A stretch of DNA of 64,000 nt from assembly GCA_019637675.1 (NCBI GenBank), contig JAHBVE010000002.1, forward strand, positions 544,156-608,155. Direction: 5' to 3'. This DNA comes from Anaerolineales bacterium (GTDB taxonomy: Bacteria; Chloroflexota; Anaerolineae; Anaerolineales; UBA11579). Below the pieces are notes generated by a model that was not told the origin of the DNA, did no database searches, and saw nothing but the letters and a program-made list of their open reading frames with translations. The position numbers and the translations under genes are program-made. Positions 15,832 to 25,400 of this stretch are shown here, in pieces (within the stretch, counting starts at the first letter, position 1; each line of letters starts with the position of its first letter).

Positions 15832-17322
15832 CTAGTCCGTCAGTTCAAATTCAATTGACCAAGGCCCTTCTCGGATGAAATCAAAGCCTCCAATAGAAAA
15901 GATCACTGGCCAGTTTGGTTCAACTGCATAGAGATGAACTGATTTCAACAAATCAGAATCACCCCACTGACGAGAATAGCTGGCGCTTCCCGCACAAGGG
16001 TTTGGTTGCACACGGCAAGCTGTATCTCCCACAAAGATCTCTACAATATCTGAGGGAGCAGAAAGCGAAAGTTCCAATCCAAATTGCGGCGGTGATATCT
16101 CGTTTCCACCACCACCTCCTCCACCTAAGCTCATGTGGGGGTCACTATCTAAATAGCAAACCTTAGCGAGCGTTGCCTCAATCTCATTGCTAACCATAGA
16201 CTGCAGCAAGGTTTCGCATTCCCCAGGAATGACATTGGTCTTCGGAAAGAAGGTAAATACAGGTTGTTCACTGAGTGGCAAGAAAGAAGAAACGTATATT
16301 GCATCAAGGGACAACGTCGCCGGAAAGGCGATCTCGTTCACCGGCATATCAGACAAGAAAACAAAATAAGCCTGCTTCTCGTTACTATTAGCCGAGCTTT
16401 CCATTGTGTTTAGTGAAATCGGAACGATTGCCCCATTGGCATCTGTAACACTGGCAAAATGAGCAATTGGGTTGCCTTTAGGAGTAGGTTCTGCAAAGTT
16501 CATAACTTCAACAACTTGCCAATTAGGATTTTCCCAATCAACAATCACATTCAGCACTAAACGGTCTTGCTCAATTGCGATGCCATCCAGGCGGACTTTT
16601 ACTTCATCTGGAACAATAGAGGTCGCAGAACTAACAAAATTTTCTCCAGCTGACATAGGACTATGATCTCCCCTTTCCAGGAGCAATTCCAACTGCAAAG
16701 TCTCAAGTGTTCCACTTGGCAAGGCAAGTTCAGTGACGAAAAACACACTTGTTGTGTCCGGCGGTAGGGGAGAAAAGCGAATAAGCTCACGCCACTGCCG
16801 TCCGTTCTTTTCCAAACGGCCCTGGCCAGTAAGCGGCTGGTAAATAGTGCCGTCGGGCATTTGCAAATACGGATTTCGAGTTGTTTCCCTATAAGAGGAA
16901 CTCTGGCTTCCGCTGACACTGTAAGGGTCTTCGATCCTGAAAACTAAAACGCTTTCTGACGAAGAGACTACTAAATTCTCAACGGTGACAGAAACATTTC
17001 CTCGGCTGACGGTGAGCGGCTCACTCAATATCAATTGTGGTTGAATGAAACCAACTCCAGGCACATATCCCATTAAGCGCTGAATGGCAGCAAGAACGTC
17101 ACTCGGCCCCAAAAGAGCGACAAGAACCACAATCAACAAGACAAGAGCATTGGAAGCCCTGACAATAAATCTTCGCTGAAAACGCCGAGAGAGAGTACCA
17201 GCTTCATTCTCTTGGCCCAAACGCGTCCGCAAGCTGGCTACAAATTTTTGCGCCGGCAGAGGAGTTGTTCCCTTTGTGGCCGCGCGCAGCTTGCCCTCAA
17301 AATCCAAAACCGTCTCATTCAT
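15832..17322 (-). CDS. Single-pass membrane protein, putative anti-sigma factor
   Basis: 496 residues, no family recognised. A basic cytoplasmic N-terminus (about 1-52) is followed by one membrane segment (about residues 56-76, SNALVLLIVVLVALLG) and a large outside region rich in beta-type sequence. A run of seven or more glycines occurs near residue 405. Position and topology suit an anti-sigma factor: its start overlaps the end of the ECF sigma gene by 8 bases. GGAGG precedes the ATG. The outside part could sense an envelope signal. Low GC. Confidence 0.7.
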   Translation of the reverse strand: MNETVLDFEGKLRAATKGTTPLPAQKFVASLRTRLGQENEAGTLSRRFQRRFIVRASNALVLLIVVLVALLGPSDVLAAIQRLMGYVPGVGFIQPQLILSEPLTVSRGNVSVTVENLVVSSSESVLVFRIEDPYSVSGSQSSSYRETTRNPYLQMPDGTIYQPLTGQGRLEKNGRQWRELIRFSPLPPDTTSVFFVTELALPSGTLETLQLELLLERGDHSPMSAGENFVSSATSIVPDEVKVRLDGIAIEQDRLVLNVIVDWENPNWQVVEVMNFAEPTPKGNPIAHFASVTDANGAIVPISLNTMESSANSNEKQAYFVFLSDMPVNEIAFPATLSLDAIYVSSFLPLSEQPVFTFFPKTNVIPGECETLLQSMVSNEIEATLAKVCYLDSDPHMSLGGGGGGGNEISPPQFGLELSLSAPSDIVEIFVGDTACRVQPNPCAGSASYSRQWGDSDLLKSVHLYAVEPNWPVIFSIGGFDFIREGPWSIEFELTD

Positions 17323-17899
17323 AATGAACCTCCAAGAGCTTCTGCAATCTTTCCTGCAGTCGATAAAGCATCTTCTTTACGGCATCTTCTCGACGATTTA
17401 GTATTGATGCGATCTGGCTGAACTTGAGCTCAGCGATATAGCGGAGCCTGATTAATTCTTGCTCTTCCGTAGGCAATGTTCTGATCAGCTTGCTTAGTCG
17501 TTCAATTTCCTCGGCTTGGTCCACTTGCTCCAAACCTGCGTCTCTCCTACCTTGCTCTGCTGCCTCTAGCGGAAGGTTTCTCCACGTCTGAGCCCTATAA
17601 AATCGTTTCAGTTGATTTCGGGCAATTGTGAAAAGCCAAGCCGAAAATACACCTTTATGCTGGTATCGAGGAAATGCCTGATACGCACTTAGAAATATCT
17701 GCGAAGTTATGTCTTCCGCATCCTGCTGGACTCCAACTCGTGAATACACATACTGATAAACACGCGTAATCCACAAATCATAAAGGGCATGGAATTGGAG
17801 CGGATCCTCTTGAGCCAAAAGTATTAACCGATCTTCCTCAGCATCCCCACTATCCTTGGAAGCAACTATGGCGCCGCCCTTGTTTACAATTCTTTGCAT
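17315..17899 (-). CDS. ECF-type RNA polymerase sigma factor
   Basis: 194 residues. Region 2 is visible as VYSRVGVQQDAEDITSQIFL and AWLFTIARNQLKRFYR; region 4 as LPTEEQELIRLRYIAELKFS followed by QIASILNRREDAVKKMLYR. These define an extracytoplasmic-function sigma factor of about 190 residues. It overlaps the downstream putative anti-sigma gene by 8 bases, indicating coupled translation, and follows the NBR1-Ig lipoprotein gene by 55 bases. The start at 17899 has no strong ribosome site; an internal start is possible. It may direct transcription of its own small locus. Confidence 0.9.
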   Translation of the reverse strand: MQRIVNKGGAIVASKDSGDAEEDRLILLAQEDPLQFHALYDLWITRVYQYVYSRVGVQQDAEDITSQIFLSAYQAFPRYQHKGVFSAWLFTIARNQLKRFYRAQTWRNLPLEAAEQGRRDAGLEQVDQAEEIERLSKLIRTLPTEEQELIRLRYIAELKFSQIASILNRREDAVKKMLYRLQERLQKLLEVHYE

Positions 17900-17954
17900 A
17901 GTAGACTCAGAAGAGTTAACTCAGATGGGACTAAAAAGGGACATCGGGCTGACG

Positions 17955-19022
17955 CTACGGGCTTATTGAAATGACCCAAGGCCCATAAATAGTTCCCTGA
18001 ATTGCATCATTCACCAGCACCTCTGCTTGCTCCGAAGTAAAACCTTGGGGGGATGATAGGCTCCCTACATACTGCCCAGATCCATTCTCAAGGCAGGCGA
18101 AGTCTAGCCCCGGATATCTTGCCTTCAAATCAGGTTTGATTTGCTCGCACCTTAGTTTGTGATCCTCAACGAGTTCTAACGGAGTGATCTTGCCCACGAC
18201 GATTTGATAAGCTGTCTGTTGATTCAAAAACCCTGAAGATACTTGGAAGATCGAGTAGTAGCAACGGAATGGGTATACCCCCAAGGATCCGCCTTCAGAG
18301 CTAAATGTTTGACTGCCAGTAGTCAAAACTATATCTAAGGGTATCCAGCCATCCGGTGAAGGAAAATCAAAGCAAAGCTCAGCTCGTGTTTGGACATTAT
18401 CGCTGCTAATACTGCTAAGGGTTACCGTTACCCCGTTGCCAGACTGGAAGCCTCCCTCGGCAGTCGAGCTTCCCGAGAACAGAACTCCCGATTGAATGCT
18501 TACCCAAAAATTACCGCCATTAACGAGGACAACTTGATCGAGTGCGTTTGTCAACTGAAATACAACCGTGTATCGCCCGGGGTTTTCAGGAGCAGTCATT
18601 TGGATCGAAATCTCTATTTCCTCCCCTGGCAAAACACATCGGCCGAGTGCCTGGCTTTCGGGGGCGCCCATTGTTTGTCCTTGTGGAGCTGCCAAGAACG
18701 TGACTTGATAATCATCAGTCCATGTTGTTTCGCCAACATTAGAGAGGGTCCAAATCTTAGAGAAATTCTCCCCTGGGGGAACAACTGTTCCATCAACATA
18801 ACTCTCTCCAATCAAGTGCGCGCCCTCCGCGCCCTCTGTCTCGCCTTCACAAACAGGCGGGGAAGTACTTTCAACTATGGGTGACTTTGGAGTGGCTTCT
18901 GGAGGAGTTGGCGTAGCACTTGGCAAGGCTGTTGAAATAGGGGTTTCAAGCTGGCCACTGGAACAGCTGGAAAGCATCATGATTGCGCACAAGGAAAGAA
19001 TTAGCTGCAGATATCTAGTCAT
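17955..19022 (-). CDS. Lipoprotein with NBR1-Ig-like domain
   Basis: 355 residues. Signal peptide with lipobox LSSC (Cys20), then a Pro/Thr/Ser-rich linker (ALPSATPTPPEATPKSP). Residues about 68-165 form an NBR1 central-domain Ig-like fold: VDGTVVPPGENFSKIWTL, GETTWTDDYQVTFL, GRCVLPGEEIEISIQMTAP and GRYTVVFQL, a module seen repeatedly in bacterial surface proteins. The C-terminal ~180 residues are unrecognised. It is probably anchored outside the membrane. First gene of the low-GC ECF locus. Confidence 0.82.
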   Translation of the reverse strand: MTRYLQLILSLCAIMMLSSCSSGQLETPISTALPSATPTPPEATPKSPIVESTSPPVCEGETEGAEGAHLIGESYVDGTVVPPGENFSKIWTLSNVGETTWTDDYQVTFLAAPQGQTMGAPESQALGRCVLPGEEIEISIQMTAPENPGRYTVVFQLTNALDQVVLVNGGNFWVSIQSGVLFSGSSTAEGGFQSGNGVTVTLSSISSDNVQTRAELCFDFPSPDGWIPLDIVLTTGSQTFSSEGGSLGVYPFRCYYSIFQVSSGFLNQQTAYQIVVGKITPLELVEDHKLRCEQIKPDLKARYPGLDFACLENGSGQYVGSLSSPQGFTSEQAEVLVNDAIQGTIYGPWVISISP

Positions 19023-19108
19023 TCGTCGCCTTTCACTCTTACATCTTTTTAATCCCCTAAAGCGAAAAACGGGACATTTCGGTCAAAAACCTAATTGAGC
19101 TAAGAAAC

Positions 19109-19134
19109 AAAAAAACCTCCGAACGTGGAGGTTT
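19109..19134 (-). terminator. Intrinsic terminator after tRNA-Lys
   Basis: On the minus strand, an 8-bp stem AAACCTCC/GGAGGTTT with a six-base loop runs into seven T residues. It follows the tRNA 3' end by about 17 bases. Confidence 0.85.
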
Positions 19135-19151
19135 CTACAGAGAAAAATCAG

Positions 19152-19223
<72 letters not shown>

Positions 19224-19235
19224 AGCAGAAGCGAG

Positions 19236-19241
19236 ATTATA
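19236..19241 (-). promoter_or_regulatory. -10 box TATAAT for tRNA-Lys
   Basis: Perfect TATAAT on the minus strand, 12 bases before the mature tRNA 5' end, lying just before the stop codon region of the upstream GGDEF/EAL gene. Confidence 0.6.
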
Positions 19242-19249
19242 CCAAAGGA

Positions 19250-21154
19250 TTATTTGGAATCTACGCGGGGCATCACCGCGCCAGCCTTGACCAACGCCAG
19301 CATCTCATGCGGAGGCAGCGCCTTGCTGAACAGCTCGCCTTGAATTTGGTGGCAGCCGGCCTGGCGATACAGCTCCAGCTGGGATTCGTGTTCCACACCT
19401 TCGGCGAAGACTTCCATGCCGAGCTTGCGCGCGATCGTGACGATGCCGCTGACGATGGCGAGATGGCCGGGCGAATTGACGATCTGAGCAGCAAAGTGGC
19501 GGTCGATCTTGAGCGTATCGAAGGGAAATTCGGCCAGATGGCTGAGGGTGGAGTAGCCGACGCCAAAATCATCGATTGCCAGGCGCACGCCCAGCTCCTT
19601 GAGCTGGGTGAGCGTTTGGCGGGCCTGTTGAAAATCCTGAAAGATGGTGTTCTCGGACAGTTCAAGTTCGAGCAGCTCGGCGGGCAGCTGGCTGGAATCA
19701 AGGGCGGCTTTGACGCGCGCCACCAGGTCACCCTGCTTCAGGTCGCGGTCTGACAGGTTGATCGCCAGGCGCAGCGGCGGCAGGCCCATATCCAGCCAGC
19801 GCTTGACCTCGGCGCAGGCGGTCTTGAGCATCCAGTTAGACAGAGTGACGATCATGCCCATCTCTTCGGCCAAACCCACGAAGCGATCCGGCAGCAGGAT
19901 GCCGAGTTGCGGGTGATACCAGCGCGCCAGAGCCTCCACGCCCACCAGGGCACCGGTCTCGCATTCCACCTGGGGTTGGTAGAAGGCGGAGATCTCGTTA
20001 CGCTCCAGGGCGTAGCGCAACTGGTTGCCCAGTTCCAGGCGCTCCAGCGCTCTGGCTTTCATGGCGGCCACATAGAAGCGGAAATTGTTCTTGCCCTCCG
20101 CCTTCGAGGCATACATGGCCCAGTCTGCATTTTGGATCAGCGTCTCAGGGTCTGAACCGTGCACGGGGTACACACTGATGCCCACGCTGGTGGTGATGAA
20201 GGCTTCGGCGTTCTGAAAATTGAAAGGTTCTGAGATGGCATCGATCAGCTTCTGCACGATGCCCACGGTCTCATCAGGATCACGGATGCCTTCGAGCAGG
20301 ATGCCAAATTCGTCGCCACCCAGGCGGGCCACCGTATCGCTGCGGCGCAGGCAGCCCTGGATGCGCTTGGCGATGAGTTGCAGCAGCGCATCCCCCTGCT
20401 CATGTCCGAAGGCATCGTTGATAGCCTTGAAGCCATCCAGATCCAAAAACAGGACCACCAGGACGGATTGATTGCGATGGGCAAGCTCAATGGCGTGAGA
20501 GATGCGGTCTAAAAACAGGGCGCGGTTGGCTACGCCAGTGAGCGAGTCGTACTTGGCGAGGCGCTGCAGCTCAAGCTCGGTGATCTTGCGCTGGGTGATG
20601 TCACGCGCAATGCTCTGGTAGACCTGGCGGCCATCCTGCTCCATGATGATGGAACTGACTTCGACTAGCATGGTGCTGCCGTCTTTGCGCACATGGGTGC
20701 GCTCAAAGGTCAGGTAGCCGCTCTCCAGCAGCCTGTGAATGATGTCATCAGTGCGCTCCAGTTCTTCGCGCGGGTAGATGTTGTCAATACCCATGCTGAG
20801 CAACTCTTCACGCGTGTAGCCCAGCCGGTCAGCCGCCACCTGGTTGACATCCATAATGCGCCGCGATTCAACATCAATGATGAAAATGGAGTCGATCGCG
20901 TTCTCGAACAGGCTGCGGTATTTGCCTTCGCTGACGCGCAGCGCTTCTTTGATGCGCTGCTGCTCCTGGTCGTAGAGCTCCTGAGTCTCTTTGGAGGAGA
21001 TGGCCAGCGAGCGCTCCAACAGGTAGCGGTCTTGATCGGCCTGGCGATAGGCTTGTTCAATAGTGGAAAGAAAATCCTCCCATTCCTTCATCGTGGGAGG
21101 TGAGTTTTCATCCAGCTGCAGGCGCCGGAGCTGACGCCATAGGATCTTATGCAT
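19250..21154 (-). CDS. PAS-GGDEF-EAL cyclic-di-GMP signalling protein
   Basis: 634 residues. A coiled N-terminus is followed by a PAS domain (about 75-195; FENAIDSIFIIDVES...RDITQRK). A GGDEF domain follows with intact LGGDEFGIL and an RxxD inhibitory site five residues before it (RRSD). The EAL domain has EALARWYHP, NLSDRDL, DDFGVGYSTL, KIDRHF and EGVE. Both catalytic halves look intact, so it could make and degrade c-di-GMP. No membrane segment, so it is cytoplasmic. It follows the FIST gene by 11 bases; FIST may be its sensory partner. The start was taken at the first ATG. Confidence 0.95.
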   Translation of the reverse strand: MHKILWRQLRRLQLDENSPPTMKEWEDFLSTIEQAYRQADQDRYLLERSLAISSKETQELYDQEQQRIKEALRVSEGKYRSLFENAIDSIFIIDVESRRIMDVNQVAADRLGYTREELLSMGIDNIYPREELERTDDIIHRLLESGYLTFERTHVRKDGSTMLVEVSSIIMEQDGRQVYQSIARDITQRKITELELQRLAKYDSLTGVANRALFLDRISHAIELAHRNQSVLVVLFLDLDGFKAINDAFGHEQGDALLQLIAKRIQGCLRRSDTVARLGGDEFGILLEGIRDPDETVGIVQKLIDAISEPFNFQNAEAFITTSVGISVYPVHGSDPETLIQNADWAMYASKAEGKNNFRFYVAAMKARALERLELGNQLRYALERNEISAFYQPQVECETGALVGVEALARWYHPQLGILLPDRFVGLAEEMGMIVTLSNWMLKTACAEVKRWLDMGLPPLRLAINLSDRDLKQGDLVARVKAALDSSQLPAELLELELSENTIFQDFQQARQTLTQLKELGVRLAIDDFGVGYSTLSHLAEFPFDTLKIDRHFAAQIVNSPGHLAIVSGIVTIARKLGMEVFAEGVEHESQLELYRQAGCHQIQGELFSKALPPHEMLALVKAGAVMPRVDSK

Positions 21155-21165
21155 GCTTGCCCGGC

Positions 21166-22305
21166 TTAACGTTCCCGCAGGGTGGTGAGGGTCATGGTTT
21201 GGTTGTGGAGATCACAGGTGCCGCTGGCATAGGGCGAGATCTCGCCATAGGAGTAAAAGCCGATCTGGTGCACGCCCGCCGGCAACGCTTCGAGCGTCGC
21301 TTCCAACTCCTCTTCCGTGCGCTCATTCAATACCAAACGGCGGCCCACGCAGCTGATGGCCACCGACAGGATCGGGCCATTGGGAGCGGTGCTGGCGCCG
21401 GCCATAAGGGCCGCCTCGCTTGCGCCATCAATCAAGCGGTCGAAGTTGGCCTTCATGAGCTGGGCATAGTACCCGATCGGAATGTCACCCGCAAAGGTGA
21501 GCGAATGCGCATCCTCATCCACACCGAGGATGGTGCGCACGATGGTCTTCTGTGCCAGGCGATCTTCGCTGAGCGCCAGGGGGAACAGCAGCGCGCTGGA
21601 CGGCAAGCCAGACACCAGGTCTCCCAAATATTCCTTGTACAAGTCCAGAGCCGGGCGGCCATCGAGTTCGTAGAGCACGTTGGCCTCAGAGCGCGTGACT
21701 AGGCGCTGCGGGCCGAACACATCCCAGCCGCCCTTGGAGCCGTGGCGCACTTCGATGTGCTCGCCATACAGCCCCACAGCGGCCACAGAATCCTGCGTGA
21801 CCTGGCCATCGTTAATGACCCAGGTGCGCTCAAAGCGGTCGCCGTCGCCAGCCAGGCCGCCGGTGACCACCACCTGGCCGCCGAACTGGTCATTGAGGGC
21901 GCGCACCAGCTCGCTGCCATTGATGGTGGTGCCGTTGGAGAGCACGAACACGGCCACCAGGTCAGGCGCCTTGAGTTGGCTGGCGATCAGCTCGCCGGCC
22001 TGGTACGAGTCCTTGACGGAGCTGACATGCGTGCTGGCGGCGGCCACCCGCGTGCGCTCGAACTGCATCACGGCCACGGAGAGCGAATCGTCCTGCACCT
22101 GGGTGCCGAAGATCTCGCCAGCGGTGGAGCAACCCATGACCTGTGACTGGGGGTAGTGGCGAATGAGCTCATCTACCGGAGCGGTAGCATCCAAAAAGTT
22201 GGAAGCTCCGAAGACAAGCACCAGCGTATTAGCTGAATCAAGCGCCGGGAGCGCATCCACAGACCATCCAGCGTCTTTTGTATAGGTAAAGGTCTCCAGT
22301 TTCAT
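21166..22305 (-). CDS. FIST domain sensory protein
   Basis: 379 residues containing FIST N and FIST C regions. Signals: NTLVLVFGASNFL, SQVMGCSTAGEIFG, ELVRALNDQFG, VVVTGGLAGDGDRF, VAAVGLYGEHIEV, and the C-terminal GVHQIGFYSYGEISPY. FIST domains are thought to bind small ligands, possibly amino acids. It is soluble and lies directly upstream of the PAS-GGDEF-EAL gene on the same strand, so it likely controls that enzyme. It is divergent from dnaE2. Confidence 0.93.
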   Translation of the reverse strand: MKLETFTYTKDAGWSVDALPALDSANTLVLVFGASNFLDATAPVDELIRHYPQSQVMGCSTAGEIFGTQVQDDSLSVAVMQFERTRVAAASTHVSSVKDSYQAGELIASQLKAPDLVAVFVLSNGTTINGSELVRALNDQFGGQVVVTGGLAGDGDRFERTWVINDGQVTQDSVAAVGLYGEHIEVRHGSKGGWDVFGPQRLVTRSEANVLYELDGRPALDLYKEYLGDLVSGLPSSALLFPLALSEDRLAQKTIVRTILGVDEDAHSLTFAGDIPIGYYAQLMKANFDRLIDGASEAALMAGASTAPNGPILSVAISCVGRRLVLNERTEEELEATLEALPAGVHQIGFYSYGEISPYASGTCDLHNQTMTLTTLRER

Positions 22306-22397
22306 AATAAATCCCGATTTCCCTACTTGCTCAAATGTTAGGCCATTGTATAGCCAAGCGTGTAATTGCTAAACGTCAATTTGTACTAGATTCGTAT

Positions 22398-22403
22398 TAC
22401 AAT
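22398..22403 (+). promoter_or_regulatory. -10 box TACAAT of dnaE2
   Basis: TACAAT ends immediately before the LexA-like palindrome and 15 bases before the chosen dnaE2 ATG, so repressor binding there would cover the transcription start. Confidence 0.5.
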
Positions 22404-22417
22404 AGAACACACGTTCT
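22404..22417 (+). promoter_or_regulatory. LexA-like (SOS box) operator at dnaE2
   Basis: AGAACACACGTTCT is a perfect inverted repeat (AGAAC/GTTCT) fitting the GAAC-N4-GTTC core of the Gram-positive type LexA box. It lies between the -10 box and the start codon. Error-prone DnaE2 genes are typically under SOS control. Confidence 0.7.
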
Positions 22418-22418
22418 T

Positions 22419-25400
22419 ATGTCGGTGCATCTGAATACGCACTCGTTTTATTCTTTGCTGGCCGGGCTGGATGCGCCCAGCGGGTTGGCGGCGGCCGCCG
22501 CGGCCGCCGGGCAGCCCGCCCTGGCGCTGACCGATCACAACCGCCTGACGGGCGCGGTGGAGTTTGCCGAGGCGTGTACCCAACACGGCATACAAGCGAT
22601 CTTTGGCCTGCAAGTGCGGCTGGAAAGCAGCCTGCCGCTGATCCTGCTGGCGCAGGACGCGGTGGGTTGGGCCAACCTGTGCCAGCTAAGCAGCTGGCTG
22701 CTGAACGAAGAGAACAACGAGAGCCGCAGGCTGCCGCTGGCAGGCCTGCTGGCGCGGGCCGACGGCTTGCTGTGCCTGGCCGCCTACGAGGCGCCGAACC
22801 CGGAGACCCAGCGGCGGGCGTTCGCCCCACCCACCGCCGAACTGGCCCAGATCAAAGACCAGTTTAGCGATCGGCTGTACATCCAGGCGCCGCCAGACTG
22901 GCACGCAGAACCCGCCCTGGCCGTGGCGCAGAAGTTGGGCGTGGGCGGCGTGGCCACCTGGCCGGTGTATTACCTGCAGCCCAGCCAGGCCGAGCTGCAG
23001 CGCACGGTGAGCGCCATGCGCACGAACACCACCGTGGGGCGCGTGCCGGCCGAAGAGTTGGCGCCATCCAAAGCCTGGTTTGCCAGCCCACAGGAGCTTG
23101 CCGAGGCGTACGCAAACTACCCTGCCGCGTTGGCAGCCACAGACGAGATAGCCCAGCGCTGTACCTTCAGCCTGCCGCTCGACCGGCCCAACTATCCGCG
23201 CCTGGAGCTGCCTGACGGCCAAACTCCGATCGAGGCGCTGCGCGAGCAAACCCTGCGCGGCGCGGCCGGCTTGTATCCCGAGCTGACCGAGCAATTCACT
23301 CAGCGCATGGAGCACGAGCTGGCCAGCATCGAAGCCAGCGGCTACACCAGCCTGTTCCTCATCATGGCCGAGATCGTGGGCTTTGCGCGCAAGGAAGGTG
23401 TGCCACTCTCCTCACGCGGGTCAGCCGCGTCTTCGCTGGTAGCCCACTGCCTGGGCATCACCACGCCGGACCCGCTGCGTCTTAACCTGTACTTCGAGCG
23501 CTTTCTGAACCCGGCCCGCCCCACCCCGCCGGATATTGATACAGACATCTGCTCGGCCCGGCGGGATGTGGTGATCAAGCATGTGTACGAGCACTACGGC
23601 CACGAACGCGTGGCCATGGTGGCTACGATCAACCGCTTCCGCCTGCGGTCTGCGCTGCGCGAGGTGGCCAAAGCGCACGGCATGCCCGCCGACGAGATCA
23701 AGCGCATGGCGGCGCGGTTGCCCTACCGCTGGTGGGGGCCAGGCCAGGACAAGAAGGAAGAGCAGCCCTACGCCGAGCTAGAAAGCGAATTCACCAGCCC
23801 GCACGCCAGGCTGGTCTTGCAGCATGCCCGCGCCATTCTGGATACTCCGCACCACCTTTCGATCCATCCCGGCGGCATCGTGGTCAGCTCCGGCCCATTG
23901 CTCGAGCTGGTGCCGCTGCAGTTCTCGGCCAAGGGCATGACCATCACACAGTACGACCTGACCGGTGTGCAAAAGATGGGCATGGTGAAGATGGACCTGC
24001 TGGCGACCCGCGGCCTGACCGTGCTGGGCGATGTGGCCGACCGCATCTGCGAGATGAATCCTGAACTTGGCCGCAGCCGCCTGGGTGTGCTGGAGGCGAT
24101 ACCGGACGGCGACCCGGCCACGGCGCAGACCGTGCGCACCGGGCGCACGATCGGCTGCTTCCAGATCGAGAGCCCGGGCATGCGCGCCACCCTGCGCGAA
24201 GTCCAGGCCGACTCGGTGGACAACATTATGGTTGCGCTGGCGCTGTTCCGCCCCGGGCCGCTGACCGGCGGCCTGAAGGACGCGTTCGTGCGCCGCCACC
24301 TGGGGCAGGAGCCGGTGCGGCATGTGCACCCGGCGCTGCAGCCGCTGCTGGAGGAGACCCACGGCGTGTTCCTGTACCAGGAGCAGGTGCTGCGCGTGGC
24401 GCACGAGCTGGGCGGCTTCAGCCTGGCCGAGGCTGACTTGCTGCGCCGGGCGATGAGCCACTTCGACCCCGGCAAGCAGATGCAGACGCTGAAGGAGAAG
24501 TTCATCCACGGCGCGGGAGAGCGGCACGCAGTGCCGCCGGTGACCGCCGAGCGGGTCTGGGACATGATGGCGGCGTTCGCCGGCTACGGGTTTCCGAAGG
24601 CGCACTCCGCCTCGTACGCGCTGACGGCTTGGCGTTCAGCCTGGTGCAAGACCCACTACCCGGCCGAGTTCATGGCAGCCGTGCTGGCCAATTGGGGCGG
24701 CTACTATGACCAGAACACTTACCTGCTGGAAGCGCGGCGCATGGGGCTGCCGCTGCACGCGCCGCATATCAACTATTCACAGCCGCAGTTCAGCGTGACC
24801 TACCATGATGGGGAGCCACACCTGTATATGGGGTTAGAGCAGCTCAAAGACCTGGGGCGGGCTACCCAACAGCGCATTTTGGACTTGCGCCCGTTCAGCA
24901 CGCTGGCCGACCTCCTCGTGCGGGTTGCGCCGCGCAAGAACGAGGTGCGCAACCTGATCGAGGCCGGGGCGCTGGAAGGGCTGGGCAGCATCCCAGACTT
25001 GCTCGAACAATTGGACTATGGCTGGGTCAGCGGGCAACTCTCTTTATTCGGCACACAGCATAAGCTGCCGGATTGGTCACCCGACATGAAGGCTGCTGCA
25101 CAGGAACGCCTGCTGGGAGTGAGCCTGATCGCCCACCCGCTGGACCTGCACGCGGCTGCCATGCAAGGCGCCGGCGTGCTCAGCACCCTGGAAGCGGCGA
25201 CGCGCTTCGGCCAGGATGTGCGCGTGGCGGGCATGCGCCAGAGCTGGCGCCGGATAGGCTCGTCGGCGGGCGGGTATGTGTATTTTATGGACCTGGCCGA
25301 CCTCGAAGGTACGTTGCGCGTACTCATCCCCGGCGAGGTGTATATGCGGGGCCGCAGCAGCTTTCAGGACGGGCAGCCAGTATTGATCGAAGGCCGATTG

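Noticed and set aside
22335..22418. Upstream in-frame extension of dnaE2
   Set aside because: It would translate the promoter and LexA-like box, and family similarity begins at the ATG at 22419.
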